5,748 nucleotides of DNA from an uncultured Collinsella sp. GTDB lineage: Bacteria; Actinomycetota; Coriobacteriia; Coriobacteriales; Coriobacteriaceae. Position 1 is the stretch's first letter; each line of letters starts with the position of its first letter. This document shows positions 1-5,613 of the stretch, in pieces. Below the pieces are notes generated by a model. It worked only from the letters and a program-made list of their open reading frames with translations. It was not told the DNA's origin and ran no database searches. The DNA lies in contig CAUEQX010000116.1 in the NCBI GenBank assembly GCA_959020035.1, positions 1 to 5,748 of the forward strand, in the 5' to 3' direction. Position numbers and translations under genes: made by a program.

Positions 1-1226
1 GGGCGCAGACGCTCCTGCCAGCCCTCCTGCGTGGTGTCGAACGACTCGTGCCAACGACGGCTGATCTCGTCGATGATCTGGTACACGCGGGGGAGGAGCT
101 TGGAGAACGTGCCGATGGGCCACTTCTCCAGAGCCTCGGGCAGGATGGTGTGGTTGGTGTAGCTCACGACCTGCGTCACGATGTTCCAGGCGTCGTCCCA
201 CTCGAGCTTCTTCTCGTCGATGAGGATGCGCATGAGCTCGGGGCCGCACATGGCGGGGTGGGTATCGTTGGTGTGGATGGCCACAAACTGCGGCAGCAGC
301 TCCCAGTTCGCGCCGTGCTCCTTCTCGAAGGTGTCGAGCAGGCTGTAGATGCCGGCCGATACAAACAGGTACTCCTGCTTCAGGCGCAGCAGACGGCCGT
401 GCTCGCCGGCGTCGTTCGGGTAGAGGATGGCGCTGATGGCCTCGGCCTCGGCGCGCTCGGCGTCTGCCAGGGCGTAGTCGCCGCGGTTGAAGGCCTCAAG
501 GTCAAAGTGCTCCTCGACCGGCTCAGCGGCCCAGACGCGCAGCTTGTTGACGGTCTCGCCGGCATAGCCCACGACGGGAATGTCATAAGGGACGGCCAGG
601 ATGTCCTGCGTATCCACCGTGCGGTAGAACGTGCGGCCATTCTCCTCAAAGCCCTCGACGTGGCCACCAAACTTAATGGTCACGGCCTTATCCTGACGAC
701 GGACCTCCCAGGGATAGCCGTGGGTGAGCCACTCGTCGGTGGCCTCCACCTGGCTGCCGTTGACAATCTCCTGCTTAAACAGGCCGTAGCGGTAGCGCAT
801 GCCGTTGCCGTAGCCGGCAATGCCCTCGGCTGCCATGGAATCAAGGAAGCATGCGGCAAGACGGCCCAGGCCGCCGTTGCCCAGAGCCGGATCGGGCTCC
901 TGGTTCTCGATGACGGACAGGTCAAAGCCCATGTCGTCGAGCGCCTCGGCGACCATGTCGCGAACGCCAAAGTTGAGCAGGTAGTTGTCGAGCAGGCGGC
1001 CGATCAAAAACTCGATCGAGAAGTAGTACACTCGCTTCTTGCCCTCGGCGGTGACGCGGGCGTCACTCTTGGTGGCAACGGTGCGTGCCTTCTCGGCCAC
1101 GAGCTTGGCCAGGGCGTTAAAGCGGTCCAGGTCGCTGGCGGCCTCGACGCTCTTGCCGCTGATGCTCATGACGGCATCGCGATAGAGCTCGGTAAACTCC
1201 TGCTTGTTGTCGAAGATCTTATTCAT
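1..1226 (-). CDS. glgP: Glycogen phosphorylase, N-terminal half (cut by window edge)
   Basis: GT35 glycogen/maltodextrin phosphorylase, a cytoplasmic PLP enzyme that releases glucose 1-phosphate from the non-reducing ends of alpha-1,4-glucan chains. The 408 visible residues carry the family's N-terminal signatures: SIEFLIGRLL at 70-79, ALGNGGLGRLAACFLDSMA at 114-132, the GNGMRYRYG motif at 140-148 continuing to KQE at 151-153, RLKQEYLFVSA at 281-291, AIHTNDTHPA at 316-325 and SYTNHTILPEALE at 355-367. The catalytic C-terminal half, including the PLP lysine, lies outside the window, since family members run to roughly 750-850 residues. The ATG start at 1224-1226 is preceded by GGAAGGA (1231-1237) with a short spacing of 4 bases. 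It lies 93 bases downstream of glgB on the same strand, so co-transcription is likely. Family assignment is secure; alpha-glucan versus maltodextrin preference cannot be read from this half. Confidence 0.96.
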   Translation of the reverse strand, partial: MNKIFDNKQEFTELYRDAVMSISGKSVEAASDLDRFNALAKLVAEKARTVATKSDARVTAEGKKRVYYFSIEFLIGRLLDNYLLNFGVRDMVAEALDDMGFDLSVIENQEPDPALGNGGLGRLAACFLDSMAAEGIAGYGNGMRYRYGLFKQEIVNGSQVEATDEWLTHGYPWEVRRQDKAVTIKFGGHVEGFEENGRTFYRTVDTQDILAVPYDIPVVGYAGETVNKLRVWAAEPVEEHFDLEAFNRGDYALADAERAEAEAISAILYPNDAGEHGRLLRLKQEYLFVSAGIYSLLDTFEKEHGANWELLPQFVAIHTNDTHPAMCGPELMRILIDEKKLEWDDAWNIVTQVVSYTNHTILPEALEKWPIGTFSKLLPRVYQIIDEISRRWHESFDTTQEGWQERLR

Positions 1227-1227
1227 A

Positions 1228-1261
1228 CGTTCCTTCCCCCGGGGATGTTTCTCCCGGAACG
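1228..1261 (-). promoter_or_regulatory. Possible hairpin masking the glgP ribosome binding site
   Basis: In the transcript, CGUUCC (1256-1261) can pair with GGAACG (1228-1233). The downstream arm overlaps the 3' end of the GGAAGGA Shine-Dalgarno sequence and ends one base before the ATG. An inner GGGA/UCCC stem (1252-1255 with 1242-1245) closes a 6-base loop, leaving an 8-base bulge on the ribosome-site side. Pairing is seen in the sequence; a role in limiting glgP translation relative to glgB is inference. Confidence 0.3.
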
Positions 1262-1279
1262 GTTATGACATGTATCCTA

Positions 1280-1294
1280 CGCCCCCACGGGGCG
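1280..1294. other. GC-rich hairpin in the glgB-glgP gap
   Basis: A six-base stem CGCCCC/GGGGCG closes a 3-base loop between the glgB stop and the glgP start. No run of T follows on either strand, so it does not look like an intrinsic terminator. It might protect or pause the transcript between the two genes. It is the only other structure noted in the 93-base gap, and no convincing separate glgP promoter was found there. Confidence 0.35.
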
Positions 1295-1319
1295 GGTAAT
1301 TACAGTGGTAACGCTTTTG

Positions 1320-3581
1320 TTACGCTTTCTTGGCAGGAGCCTTAACAGCAGCTGCCTTAGCCTTGGGAGCAGCCTTTTTGGTGGCTGCCTTTTTGGCCGT
1401 GGTGGACTTGGTCGAAGCCTTGGCAGCGGGCTTGGCAGCCTTCGCCTTGGCCGAAGTCTTCTTGGCAGCCGCGGTCTTGGGCTTTACCGAGGACGCACGC
1501 TTGCGCGTCGCCTTCTTGGGGGCCTCGACCACGGGCGGCTTATAGCTGCTGGGACCGCGGCGCTTAAGCACCACGCCAGCCAGGCCGGGCACCTTGATCT
1601 CAATGGAGTCCATCTGCCCGTTCCAGGGATAGGGCTCGCTCGAGCAGGTGTAGGGCTCCTCACCGGCGTATCCGCTGCCGCCAAACTCGGGACGGTCGGA
1701 ATCAAAGATGACCTCCCAGTCACCCTCGCGCGGCACGCCCACGCGGAAGCTCTCGTAGCTCGCCGGGTCAAAGTTGATCAGGATCACCAGGTCGTCATCG
1801 ACGTCCTCGCCCTGACGCACAAAGCTCACGATAGACTGCTTGGAGTTGTCCGCGTCAATCCAGGTAAAGCCGTCGTCGGTATAGCCGCGCTCGTACAGGG
1901 CGGGCTCGGCGGTGTACAGGTGGTTGAGCGCCTTGATAAACGCCTGATGATGACGGTGGGTCTCGTACTCCTCGGTCAGGAACCACTGGATGGACTCGTA
2001 GTAGCGCCACTCAATAAACTGGCCGATCTCGTTGCCCATAAAGTTGAGCTTTGCACCGGGGTGCGTCATCTGGTAGAAGGCCAGCGTGCGCAGGCCGGCA
2101 AACTGGCGCCACCAGTCGCCAGGCATGCGGCCGATCAGCGAGCACTTGCCGTGCACGACCTCGTCGTGGCTGAGCGGGCAAATGAAGTTCTCGGTAAAGG
2201 CGTACATGATGGAGAACGTGAGCAGCCCGTGGTTGCCGGGGCGCCAAGGAAAATCGGTCTGCATATAGTGCAAGGTGTCGTTCATCCAGCCCATGTCCCA
2301 CTTATAGTGGAAGCCCAGGCCGCCGTCCTGCGGCGGATAGGTCACGAGCGGCCACGCGGTGGACTCCTCGGCCATCATCATCACGTCGGGGTAGTGCGCC
2401 TCCACAGCGCAGTTGACCTGACGGATAAACGCGCTGGCGTCCAGGTCCTCCTCGGTACCGTACTTGTTGAACTTCTTTTGGCCCGGATCGTCGATGCCAA
2501 AGTTGAGGTACAGCATGCTGGACACGCCGTCCATGCGAATGCCGTCCACGTGGAAGTTCTCGAGCCAGTACAGCACGTTAGAGACCAGGAAGGAGCGGAC
2601 CTCGCCGCGGGCGAAGTCGAACTTGTGCGTGCCCCAGTTGGGGTGAATCTCGTGCTCAAACAGCATGTGGCCGTTAAAGGTGGCAAGGCCGTGGGAGTCG
2701 GCGCAAAAACCGCCGGGCACCCAGTCCATGATCACACCGATGCCCGCCTCGTGGCACGCATCGATAAAGTGCATGAGCTGCTGTGGGTTGCCATAGCGCG
2801 ACGTTGCAGCATAGTAGCCAGTCGTCTGGTAGCCCCAGGAGCCATCGAAGGGATGCTCCATAAGCGGCATGACCTCGATATGCGTGTAGCCCATGTCGCG
2901 CACGTAGTCCACGAGCTCCACCGACAGGTCGTCGTAGGTGTAAAACTCGCCGCGCTGCGCGGGGAAGGGATCCATGGGGCCGGGGTAGTTGCCGTACTCG
3001 TCCGGCTCGCCCTGCGGTGCGTCGCCGTGGCGCTTCCACGAGCCAATGTGCACCTCGTAGATGTTAAGGGGCTGCGACATGTGGTTATGGCTCGCACGGC
3101 GCTTAAGCCACGCGGCGTCGTTCCACTGGTAGCCATCGAGGGTCCACAGCACGCTGGCGGTACCCGGAGGGCACTCGGCCTTAAAGGCGTACGGATCGGC
3201 CTTATAGAGCTTTTTGCCCTCGTTGGTCTCGATAAGGTACTTATAGAGCTGACCCTGCTCGGCACCAGGAATAAAGCCTTCCCAAATAGCGCTTGTATGC
3301 ATGGGCACCAGCGGGTTGGCTTGCTCATCCCAGTCGTTAAATTCGCCAATGACGTGGACGCTCTTTACGTCGGGCGCCCAAACGCAAAAGCGCCAGCCGC
3401 GCGTGCGCTGCTGCGTGTCGGGGTGCGCGCCCATCTTTTCCCAGCTGCGCTCCCATGTGCCGATGCCAAACAGGTAGACATCGTCCTTGGTGAGCTCCGG
3501 CGCGTGCGGGGCGGCTTTACGGGTAGCAGGCTTTTTGGTTGCTGGCTTTAGCTTTGTATCGCTCACGTTTGATCCCATCAT
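1320..3581 (-). CDS. glgB: 1,4-alpha-glucan branching enzyme with basic C-terminal tail
   Basis: GH13 glycogen branching enzyme, which moves a cut alpha-1,4 chain onto an O6 to form alpha-1,6 branches in cytoplasmic glycogen. With the ATG at 3581 it has 753 residues. A single CBM48 module sits at about 60-150 (WRFCVWAPDVKSVHVIGEFNDW). The GH13 barrel follows: the DGSWGYQTTGYYA stretch near 286 of the open frame's numbering is typical; region I is DWVPGGFCAD (D286); region II is GIRMDGV (R349, nucleophile D351); region III is MAEEST (E405); region IV is LSHDEV (H472, D473). A beta C-domain ends near 675. Two oddities: Gly291 replaces the region I His (His340 in E. coli), and residues 688-753 form a Lys/Ala-rich tail, making the protein longer than usual. 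The start is uncertain. ATG 3581 and ATG 3578 lack a Shine-Dalgarno sequence, while GTG 3566 (giving MSDTKLKP) has GGGA 6 bases upstream; an extension to TTG 3701 is unlikely. It is followed by glgP. Confidence 0.95.
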   Translation of the reverse strand: MMGSNVSDTKLKPATKKPATRKAAPHAPELTKDDVYLFGIGTWERSWEKMGAHPDTQQRTRGWRFCVWAPDVKSVHVIGEFNDWDEQANPLVPMHTSAIWEGFIPGAEQGQLYKYLIETNEGKKLYKADPYAFKAECPPGTASVLWTLDGYQWNDAAWLKRRASHNHMSQPLNIYEVHIGSWKRHGDAPQGEPDEYGNYPGPMDPFPAQRGEFYTYDDLSVELVDYVRDMGYTHIEVMPLMEHPFDGSWGYQTTGYYAATSRYGNPQQLMHFIDACHEAGIGVIMDWVPGGFCADSHGLATFNGHMLFEHEIHPNWGTHKFDFARGEVRSFLVSNVLYWLENFHVDGIRMDGVSSMLYLNFGIDDPGQKKFNKYGTEEDLDASAFIRQVNCAVEAHYPDVMMMAEESTAWPLVTYPPQDGGLGFHYKWDMGWMNDTLHYMQTDFPWRPGNHGLLTFSIMYAFTENFICPLSHDEVVHGKCSLIGRMPGDWWRQFAGLRTLAFYQMTHPGAKLNFMGNEIGQFIEWRYYESIQWFLTEEYETHRHHQAFIKALNHLYTAEPALYERGYTDDGFTWIDADNSKQSIVSFVRQGEDVDDDLVILINFDPASYESFRVGVPREGDWEVIFDSDRPEFGGSGYAGEEPYTCSSEPYPWNGQMDSIEIKVPGLAGVVLKRRGPSSYKPPVVEAPKKATRKRASSVKPKTAAAKKTSAKAKAAKPAAKASTKSTTAKKAATKKAAPKAKAAAVKAPAKKA
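1323..1520 (-). other. Histone H1-like Lys/Ala tail encoded in glgB
   Basis: The last 66 residues of GlgB are built almost wholly from Ala, Lys, Thr, Ser and Pro in units such as AAKK, AKAAKPAAK and KKAATKKAAPK. There are about 21 Lys and 2 Arg and no acidic residue. A short similar stretch (KLKPATKKPATRKAAP) lies near the N-terminus. Such tails are known from bacterial H1-like and AlgP-type proteins and are usually disordered. A role in binding polyanions, other enzymes or the glycogen granule is inference. The reading frame is uninterrupted from the enzyme into the tail, so a frameshift is not the cause. Confidence 0.85.
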
Positions 3582-3597
3582 GACGCGGCAGCGTGTT

Positions 3598-3692
3598 GCC
3601 TTGGTGACTAGATGCGAAAGGTCCAAGGCTGCACGAATCGAAGGGACGGCGAAGTTTCTGTGATTCGTTCCACCTCGCGTGCTCGGTGGAAC
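3598..3692 (-). promoter_or_regulatory. Structured 5' leader of glgB
   Basis: The predicted glgB transcript has about 190 bases before the ATG at 3581. Three perfect stems lie in it: GTTCCACC/GGTGGAAC (3667-3674 with 3685-3692, 10-base loop), ACGAATC/GATTCGT (3633-3639 with 3662-3668, 22-base loop) and GCCTTGG/CCAAGGC (3598-3604 with 3623-3629, 18-base loop). The first two share bases 3667-3668, so they compete at the edge or must stack. A short ACGC/GCGT hairpin sits just before the start codon. It matches no riboswitch class I recognise. Its function is unknown. Confidence 0.35.
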
Positions 3693-3719
3693 TTTCGGCA
3701 AAAACTACGATAACACCTG

Positions 3720-3740
3720 TTCGTTACTTATATGAACGAA
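3720..3740. promoter_or_regulatory. Inverted repeat TTCGTT-N9-AACGAA
   Basis: Six-base arms at 3720-3725 and 3735-3740 flank an AT-rich 9-base spacer. On the minus strand the spacer region reads TATAAG (3727-3732), a possible second -10 for glgB, but it lacks a recognisable -35. It could be an operator or chance AT-rich symmetry. Confidence 0.25.
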
Positions 3741-3753
3741 AATTGTTTTTGCG

Positions 3754-3778
3754 ATGGCGTTTAATCGGTAAGCGCCAT
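3754..3778. promoter_or_regulatory. 25-base palindrome at the predicted glgB start point
   Basis: Ten-base arms ATGGCGTTTA (3754-3763) and TAAGCGCCAT (3769-3778) match in 9 of 10 pairs, the tenth being G:T, around a 5-base centre. No T run follows on either strand, so it is not a terminator. The predicted glgB transcription start (about 3773) falls inside it, so only part of the stem would be transcribed from that promoter. This favours a DNA operator over an RNA hairpin. The cognate regulator is unknown. Confidence 0.4.
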
Positions 3779-3779
3779 G

Positions 3780-3809
3780 TTTATACCACTGGCAGAATTG
3801 GGATGGTAA
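3780..3809 (-). promoter_or_regulatory. Predicted promoter of glgB(-glgP)
   Basis: On the minus strand the sequence reads TGGTATAAA, an extended -10 (TG at 3787-3788, TATAAA at 3780-3785). TTACCA (3804-3809) lies 18 bases upstream and matches 4 of 6 positions of the TTGACA consensus. The -35 is also part of a TGGTAAAA half-site, so a protein bound there would overlap the promoter. Transcription would start near 3773. Confidence 0.5.
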
Positions 3810-3829
3810 AACTCTTGACAGTTTTACCA
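3804..3829. promoter_or_regulatory. Operator-like inverted repeat TGGTAAAAC-N8-GTTTTACCA
   Basis: Perfect 9-base arms at 3804-3812 and 3821-3829 surround an 8-base spacer that contains TTGACA (3815-3820), a consensus -35 for the rightward gene. The left arm also covers the proposed -35 of the leftward glgB promoter. This placement between divergent genes is what one expects of a repressor site acting on one or both. The regulator is not encoded in the window. Confidence 0.5.
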
Positions 3830-3846
3830 ATTAGGGTTTCTAGATA
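3815..3846 (+). promoter_or_regulatory. Weak candidate promoter of the phosphatase-thiN operon
   Basis: TTGACA (3815-3820) is a perfect -35, but no good -10 lies at 16-18 bases. The nearest options are TCTAGA (3839-3844, spacing 18) and TAGATA (3841-3846, spacing 20), each matching 3 of 6. A second TTGACG (3853-3858) also lacks a clear -10. The real promoter may need an activator. Confidence 0.3.
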
Positions 3847-3860
3847 GTTAGGTTGACGTT

Positions 3861-3891
3861 TGGTAAAACGTTTTTAGCAGGTTTTTTACCA
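3861..3891. promoter_or_regulatory. Second TGGTAAAA inverted pair with AAAACGTTTT core
   Basis: TGGTAAAA (3861-3868) and TTTTACCA (3884-3891) repeat the half-site of the upstream operator, here with a 15-base spacer. The left half runs into the 10-base palindrome AAAACGTTTT (3865-3874). A CG-centred palindrome of this kind is typical of LacI-family operators. It lies just before the Shine-Dalgarno sequence of the phosphatase gene, so a bound protein could block transcription into it. Confidence 0.45.
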
Positions 3892-3913
3892 TTTGACATC
3901 GAAAGGCTCGTTT

Positions 3914-4603
3914 ATGGACCACATCGCTGCCCCAAGTGTTGCTTTTATTTTCGATTGCGATGGCACACTGGTTAATAGCACCCCCGTTTGGGCCTATGCC
4001 CAGCCCGAGTTATTGCACCGCCACGGTATTGACGTGACGGTCGACGATTTTGCCCAGTTTGAGCACCTGTCGCTCGAGGACGAGTGCCAGGCCTACCACG
4101 ACACCTGGGGCATTGGCGCAAATGGCGAGGAGCTCTACCGCGAGTTGAGCGACATCCTGATCGATGGCTACTCCAAGGTGCCGCCACGCGAGGGCCTGCT
4201 TGCATTTTTGAAGCAGGCACAGGAGGCCGGTATTGCCATGTGCGTGGCCACGTCCACTCCGGCCGAGCTGGTTACGTCTGCGCTTGCGGGCGCCGGGCTC
4301 GATGCCTACATGGAGTTTGTGACCACCACGGGCGAGGCGGGACGCTCCAAGCAGTTCCCTGATGTGTACGAGCTGGCGCTGCGCCGTCTGGAGGAGCGCC
4401 ATGGGCACAAGTTTGAGCGTGCATGGGTGTTTGAGGACGCCGTTTTTGGCCTTAAGAGCTCTGGCACTGCCGGCTTTAAGCGCGTGGGCATTTATGATCC
4501 ACACGGACGCATGGAGCGCGACGAGGTGCGCGCCAACTGCGACATCTTTATCGATAGCTATGAGGACCTTGATCTGGCCCGCTTGCTTTCGTTTGAGGGA
4601 TAG
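3914..4603 (+). CDS. HAD subfamily IA phosphatase, possible thiamine monophosphate phosphatase
   Basis: A 229-residue cytoplasmic HAD hydrolase with all four motifs: I, FDCDGT with nucleophile D14 and acid/base D16; II, VATSTP with S114; III, K146 in GRSKQFPD; IV, FEDAVFG with E174-D175 for magnesium. A helical cap between motifs I and II (about 20-90) marks subfamily IA. Motif I has T after DG, not the V usual in beta-phosphoglucomutases, which favours a phosphatase. The ATG at 3914 has AAAGG (3902-3906) 7 bases upstream; an in-frame TTG at 3893 is less likely. It is followed after 9 bases by thiN. HAD IA/IB phosphatases clustered with thiamine genes have been proposed as thiamine monophosphate phosphatases, so this is a reasonable candidate. 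Sugar phosphates or damaged metabolites remain possible substrates. Confidence 0.93.
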   Translation: MDHIAAPSVAFIFDCDGTLVNSTPVWAYAQPELLHRHGIDVTVDDFAQFEHLSLEDECQAYHDTWGIGANGEELYRELSDILIDGYSKVPPREGLLAFLKQAQEAGIAMCVATSTPAELVTSALAGAGLDAYMEFVTTTGEAGRSKQFPDVYELALRRLEERHGHKFERAWVFEDAVFGLKSSGTAGFKRVGIYDPHGRMERDEVRANCDIFIDSYEDLDLARLLSFEG

Positions 4604-4612
4604 GCGAGAGCT

Positions 4613-5254
4613 GTGGCTTGCAAGGTATTAGTGGTCTGCGGCTCGCCCGTGGTGGCGAGCGTGGATCTGCTGCGCCAACTGGCGGGGGAGTGCGACCGCG
4701 TTGTAGCCGTGGACCGCGGGCTCGACGCATTGTTGGGCGCGGGACTGGGCTGCGACGTGTATGTGGGAGATGCCGACACTGTGGGCAACGCCGGTCGCGC
4801 GTTGGTGGATGCCGCCGAGGCCTTTGAGGTGGAGCGTCACGACCCCTACAAGGACTATACCGATCTGGCGCTGGCGCTCGATTCCGTCCGCCGTCGCTGG
4901 CCGGTTGCCGAAGTGGTTGCGACCTGCGCCACCGGCGGCCGTCCCGACATGGCCCTTTCTGTACTGGGCCTACTGGCAGGCTATGCGGACGCCCCCGTCT
5001 GGATCGCCGAGGACAAGGTGGTCGCTCGCATCCTTCACGCAGGCGAATCCTGGATCATTGAGGGCGCCGAAGGCAAGACGTTTTCCATCATAGCTATAGC
5101 CCCCAACACCGAGGTAAGCGAACACGGCCTAGAGTGGGAGCTAAACCACAGCCCCCTGGGCCTGTTGGCCGACACGGGCATCAGCAACGTCGTCAGGTCA
5201 ACAGCCACGATCCAAGTCCACACCGGCACCGCCGTATCTTACCTCTACAAGTAA
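4613..5254 (+). CDS. thiN: Thiamine pyrophosphokinase
   Basis: A 213-residue enzyme of the ThiN/TPK family, which transfers pyrophosphate from ATP to thiamine to make thiamine pyrophosphate in the cytoplasm. Family landmarks appear in order: VAVDRGLDALL at 31-41 (usual form ADGGAxxL), CDVYVGDADTV at 47-57 (usual PDxxxGDFDS), KDYTDLALAL at 80-89 (usual KDxTDxxxAL), ATGGRPDMAL at 106-115 (usual GGRxDH) and GISN at 189-192 in the C-terminal beta domain. Length is typical. Changes from consensus are F to A and S to T in the GDFDS motif and H to M in GGRxDH, so this is a divergent member. The GTG start at 4613 is 9 bases after the phosphatase stop; AGGCG (4602-4606) overlaps that stop and serves as a Shine-Dalgarno sequence, suggesting translational coupling. 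Confidence 0.88.
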   Translation: MACKVLVVCGSPVVASVDLLRQLAGECDRVVAVDRGLDALLGAGLGCDVYVGDADTVGNAGRALVDAAEAFEVERHDPYKDYTDLALALDSVRRRWPVAEVVATCATGGRPDMALSVLGLLAGYADAPVWIAEDKVVARILHAGESWIIEGAEGKTFSIIAIAPNTEVSEHGLEWELNHSPLGLLADTGISNVVRSTATIQVHTGTAVSYLYK

Positions 5255-5268
5255 GGTCTATCGCATAA

Positions 5269-5341
5269 GGGTTTTATCGGGACGGTGGATAGAAATAAGC
5301 GCTCGAAGAGTGATTATTTCTGCCCCGTCCCAGGAAAACCC
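5269..5341. terminator. 73-base nested hairpin after thiN
   Basis: Four nested stems share nearly one centre: GGGTTTT/AAAACCC (5269-5275, 5335-5341), GGGACGG/CCGTCCC (5279-5285, 5325-5331), AGAAATAA/TTATTTCT (5291-5298, 5314-5321) and CGCTC/GAGTG with a GAA loop (5300-5304, 5308-5312, one G:T). The innermost stem has an A-rich flank before it and a T-rich flank after it, as in bidirectional intrinsic terminators, although the T tract is broken. It starts 15 bases past the thiN stop, so termination of the operon is likely. The additional outer stems are unusual and could mark a dispersed palindromic repeat. Confidence 0.55.
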
Positions 5342-5371
5342 GTAAGTAAGAGATTCGACCCAAAAAAGTCC

Positions 5372-5400
5372 TTGCATCAAAGAAAGTCTTCCCCTATAGT
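5372..5400 (+). promoter_or_regulatory. Promoter of the tRNA-Ala gene
   Basis: TTGCAT (5372-5377) and TATAGT (5395-5400) are separated by 17 bases and match 4 of 6 and 5 of 6 consensus positions. Transcription would start near 5407, a few bases before the mature tRNA at 5414. Confidence 0.7.
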
Positions 5401-5413
5401 ATCTCCTCGTCAC

Positions 5414-5489
5414 GGGGGCGTAGCTCAGCTGGGAGAGCGCTTGACTGGCAGTCAAGAGGTCAGGGGTTCGATCCCCCTCGTCTCCACCA
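5414..5489 (+). tRNA. tRNA-Ala, anticodon GGC
   Basis: A complete 76-base cloverleaf. The acceptor GGGGGCG (5414-5420) pairs with CGTCTCC (5479-5485), including the G3:U70 pair that defines alanine tRNAs and a second G:U at 5:68. The D arm is GCTC/GAGC (5423-5438). The anticodon stem CTTGA/TCAAG encloses loop CTGGCAG with GGC at 5447-5449, which reads GCC. The T arm is AGGGG/CCCCT around TTCGATC. The discriminator is A (5486) and CCA (5487-5489) is encoded. It has its own promoter and terminator. Confidence 0.97.
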
Positions 5490-5499
5490 TCGTGAATGT

Positions 5500-5527
5500 A
5501 AAGGCCTTCGGCATCCCGGAGGCCTTT
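5500..5527 (+). terminator. Intrinsic terminator of the tRNA gene
   Basis: A 12-base-pair stem with one G:T pair (arms begin AAAGGCCT and end AGGCCTTT) closes a CATC tetraloop, 11 bases after the tRNA. The descending arm ends in TTT and continues CTC, a short U tract. Because the arms begin with AAA, the hairpin could also work for transcription coming from the right. Confidence 0.75.
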
Positions 5528-5613
5528 CTCATGCAAAAATACCTCGCGCCACAAACCCCACCTACGCCAACAAAAAGTTGCACAATTTATTTCCCTTGTC
5601 TGTACATAGTTTG

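Noticed and set aside
1305..3551. A 748-codon open frame on the plus strand opposite glgB, and a 406-codon one at 48-1268 opposite glgP
   Set aside because: Both are antisense shadows produced by GC-rich codon use; their translations are low-complexity V/L/A/G/H-rich with no recognisable domain, while the minus strand encodes clear enzymes.
3582..3701. N-terminal extension of GlgB to a TTG at 3701
   Set aside because: The extra 40 residues do not resemble a branching enzyme N-terminus, the region folds as stems in the leader, and TTG is the least likely start.
3700..3913. TPP riboswitch upstream of the phosphatase-thiN operon
   Set aside because: No CUGAGA-type thi-box core or matching downstream segment was found in the region; the repeats seen there are TGGTAAAA inverted pairs.
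3914..4603. Beta-phosphoglucomutase working with GlgP
   Set aside because: Motif I is DCDGT, not DxDGV, and the gene is coupled to thiN, not to the glycogen genes; also GlgP yields alpha-glucose 1-phosphate, which is not a substrate of beta-phosphoglucomutase.
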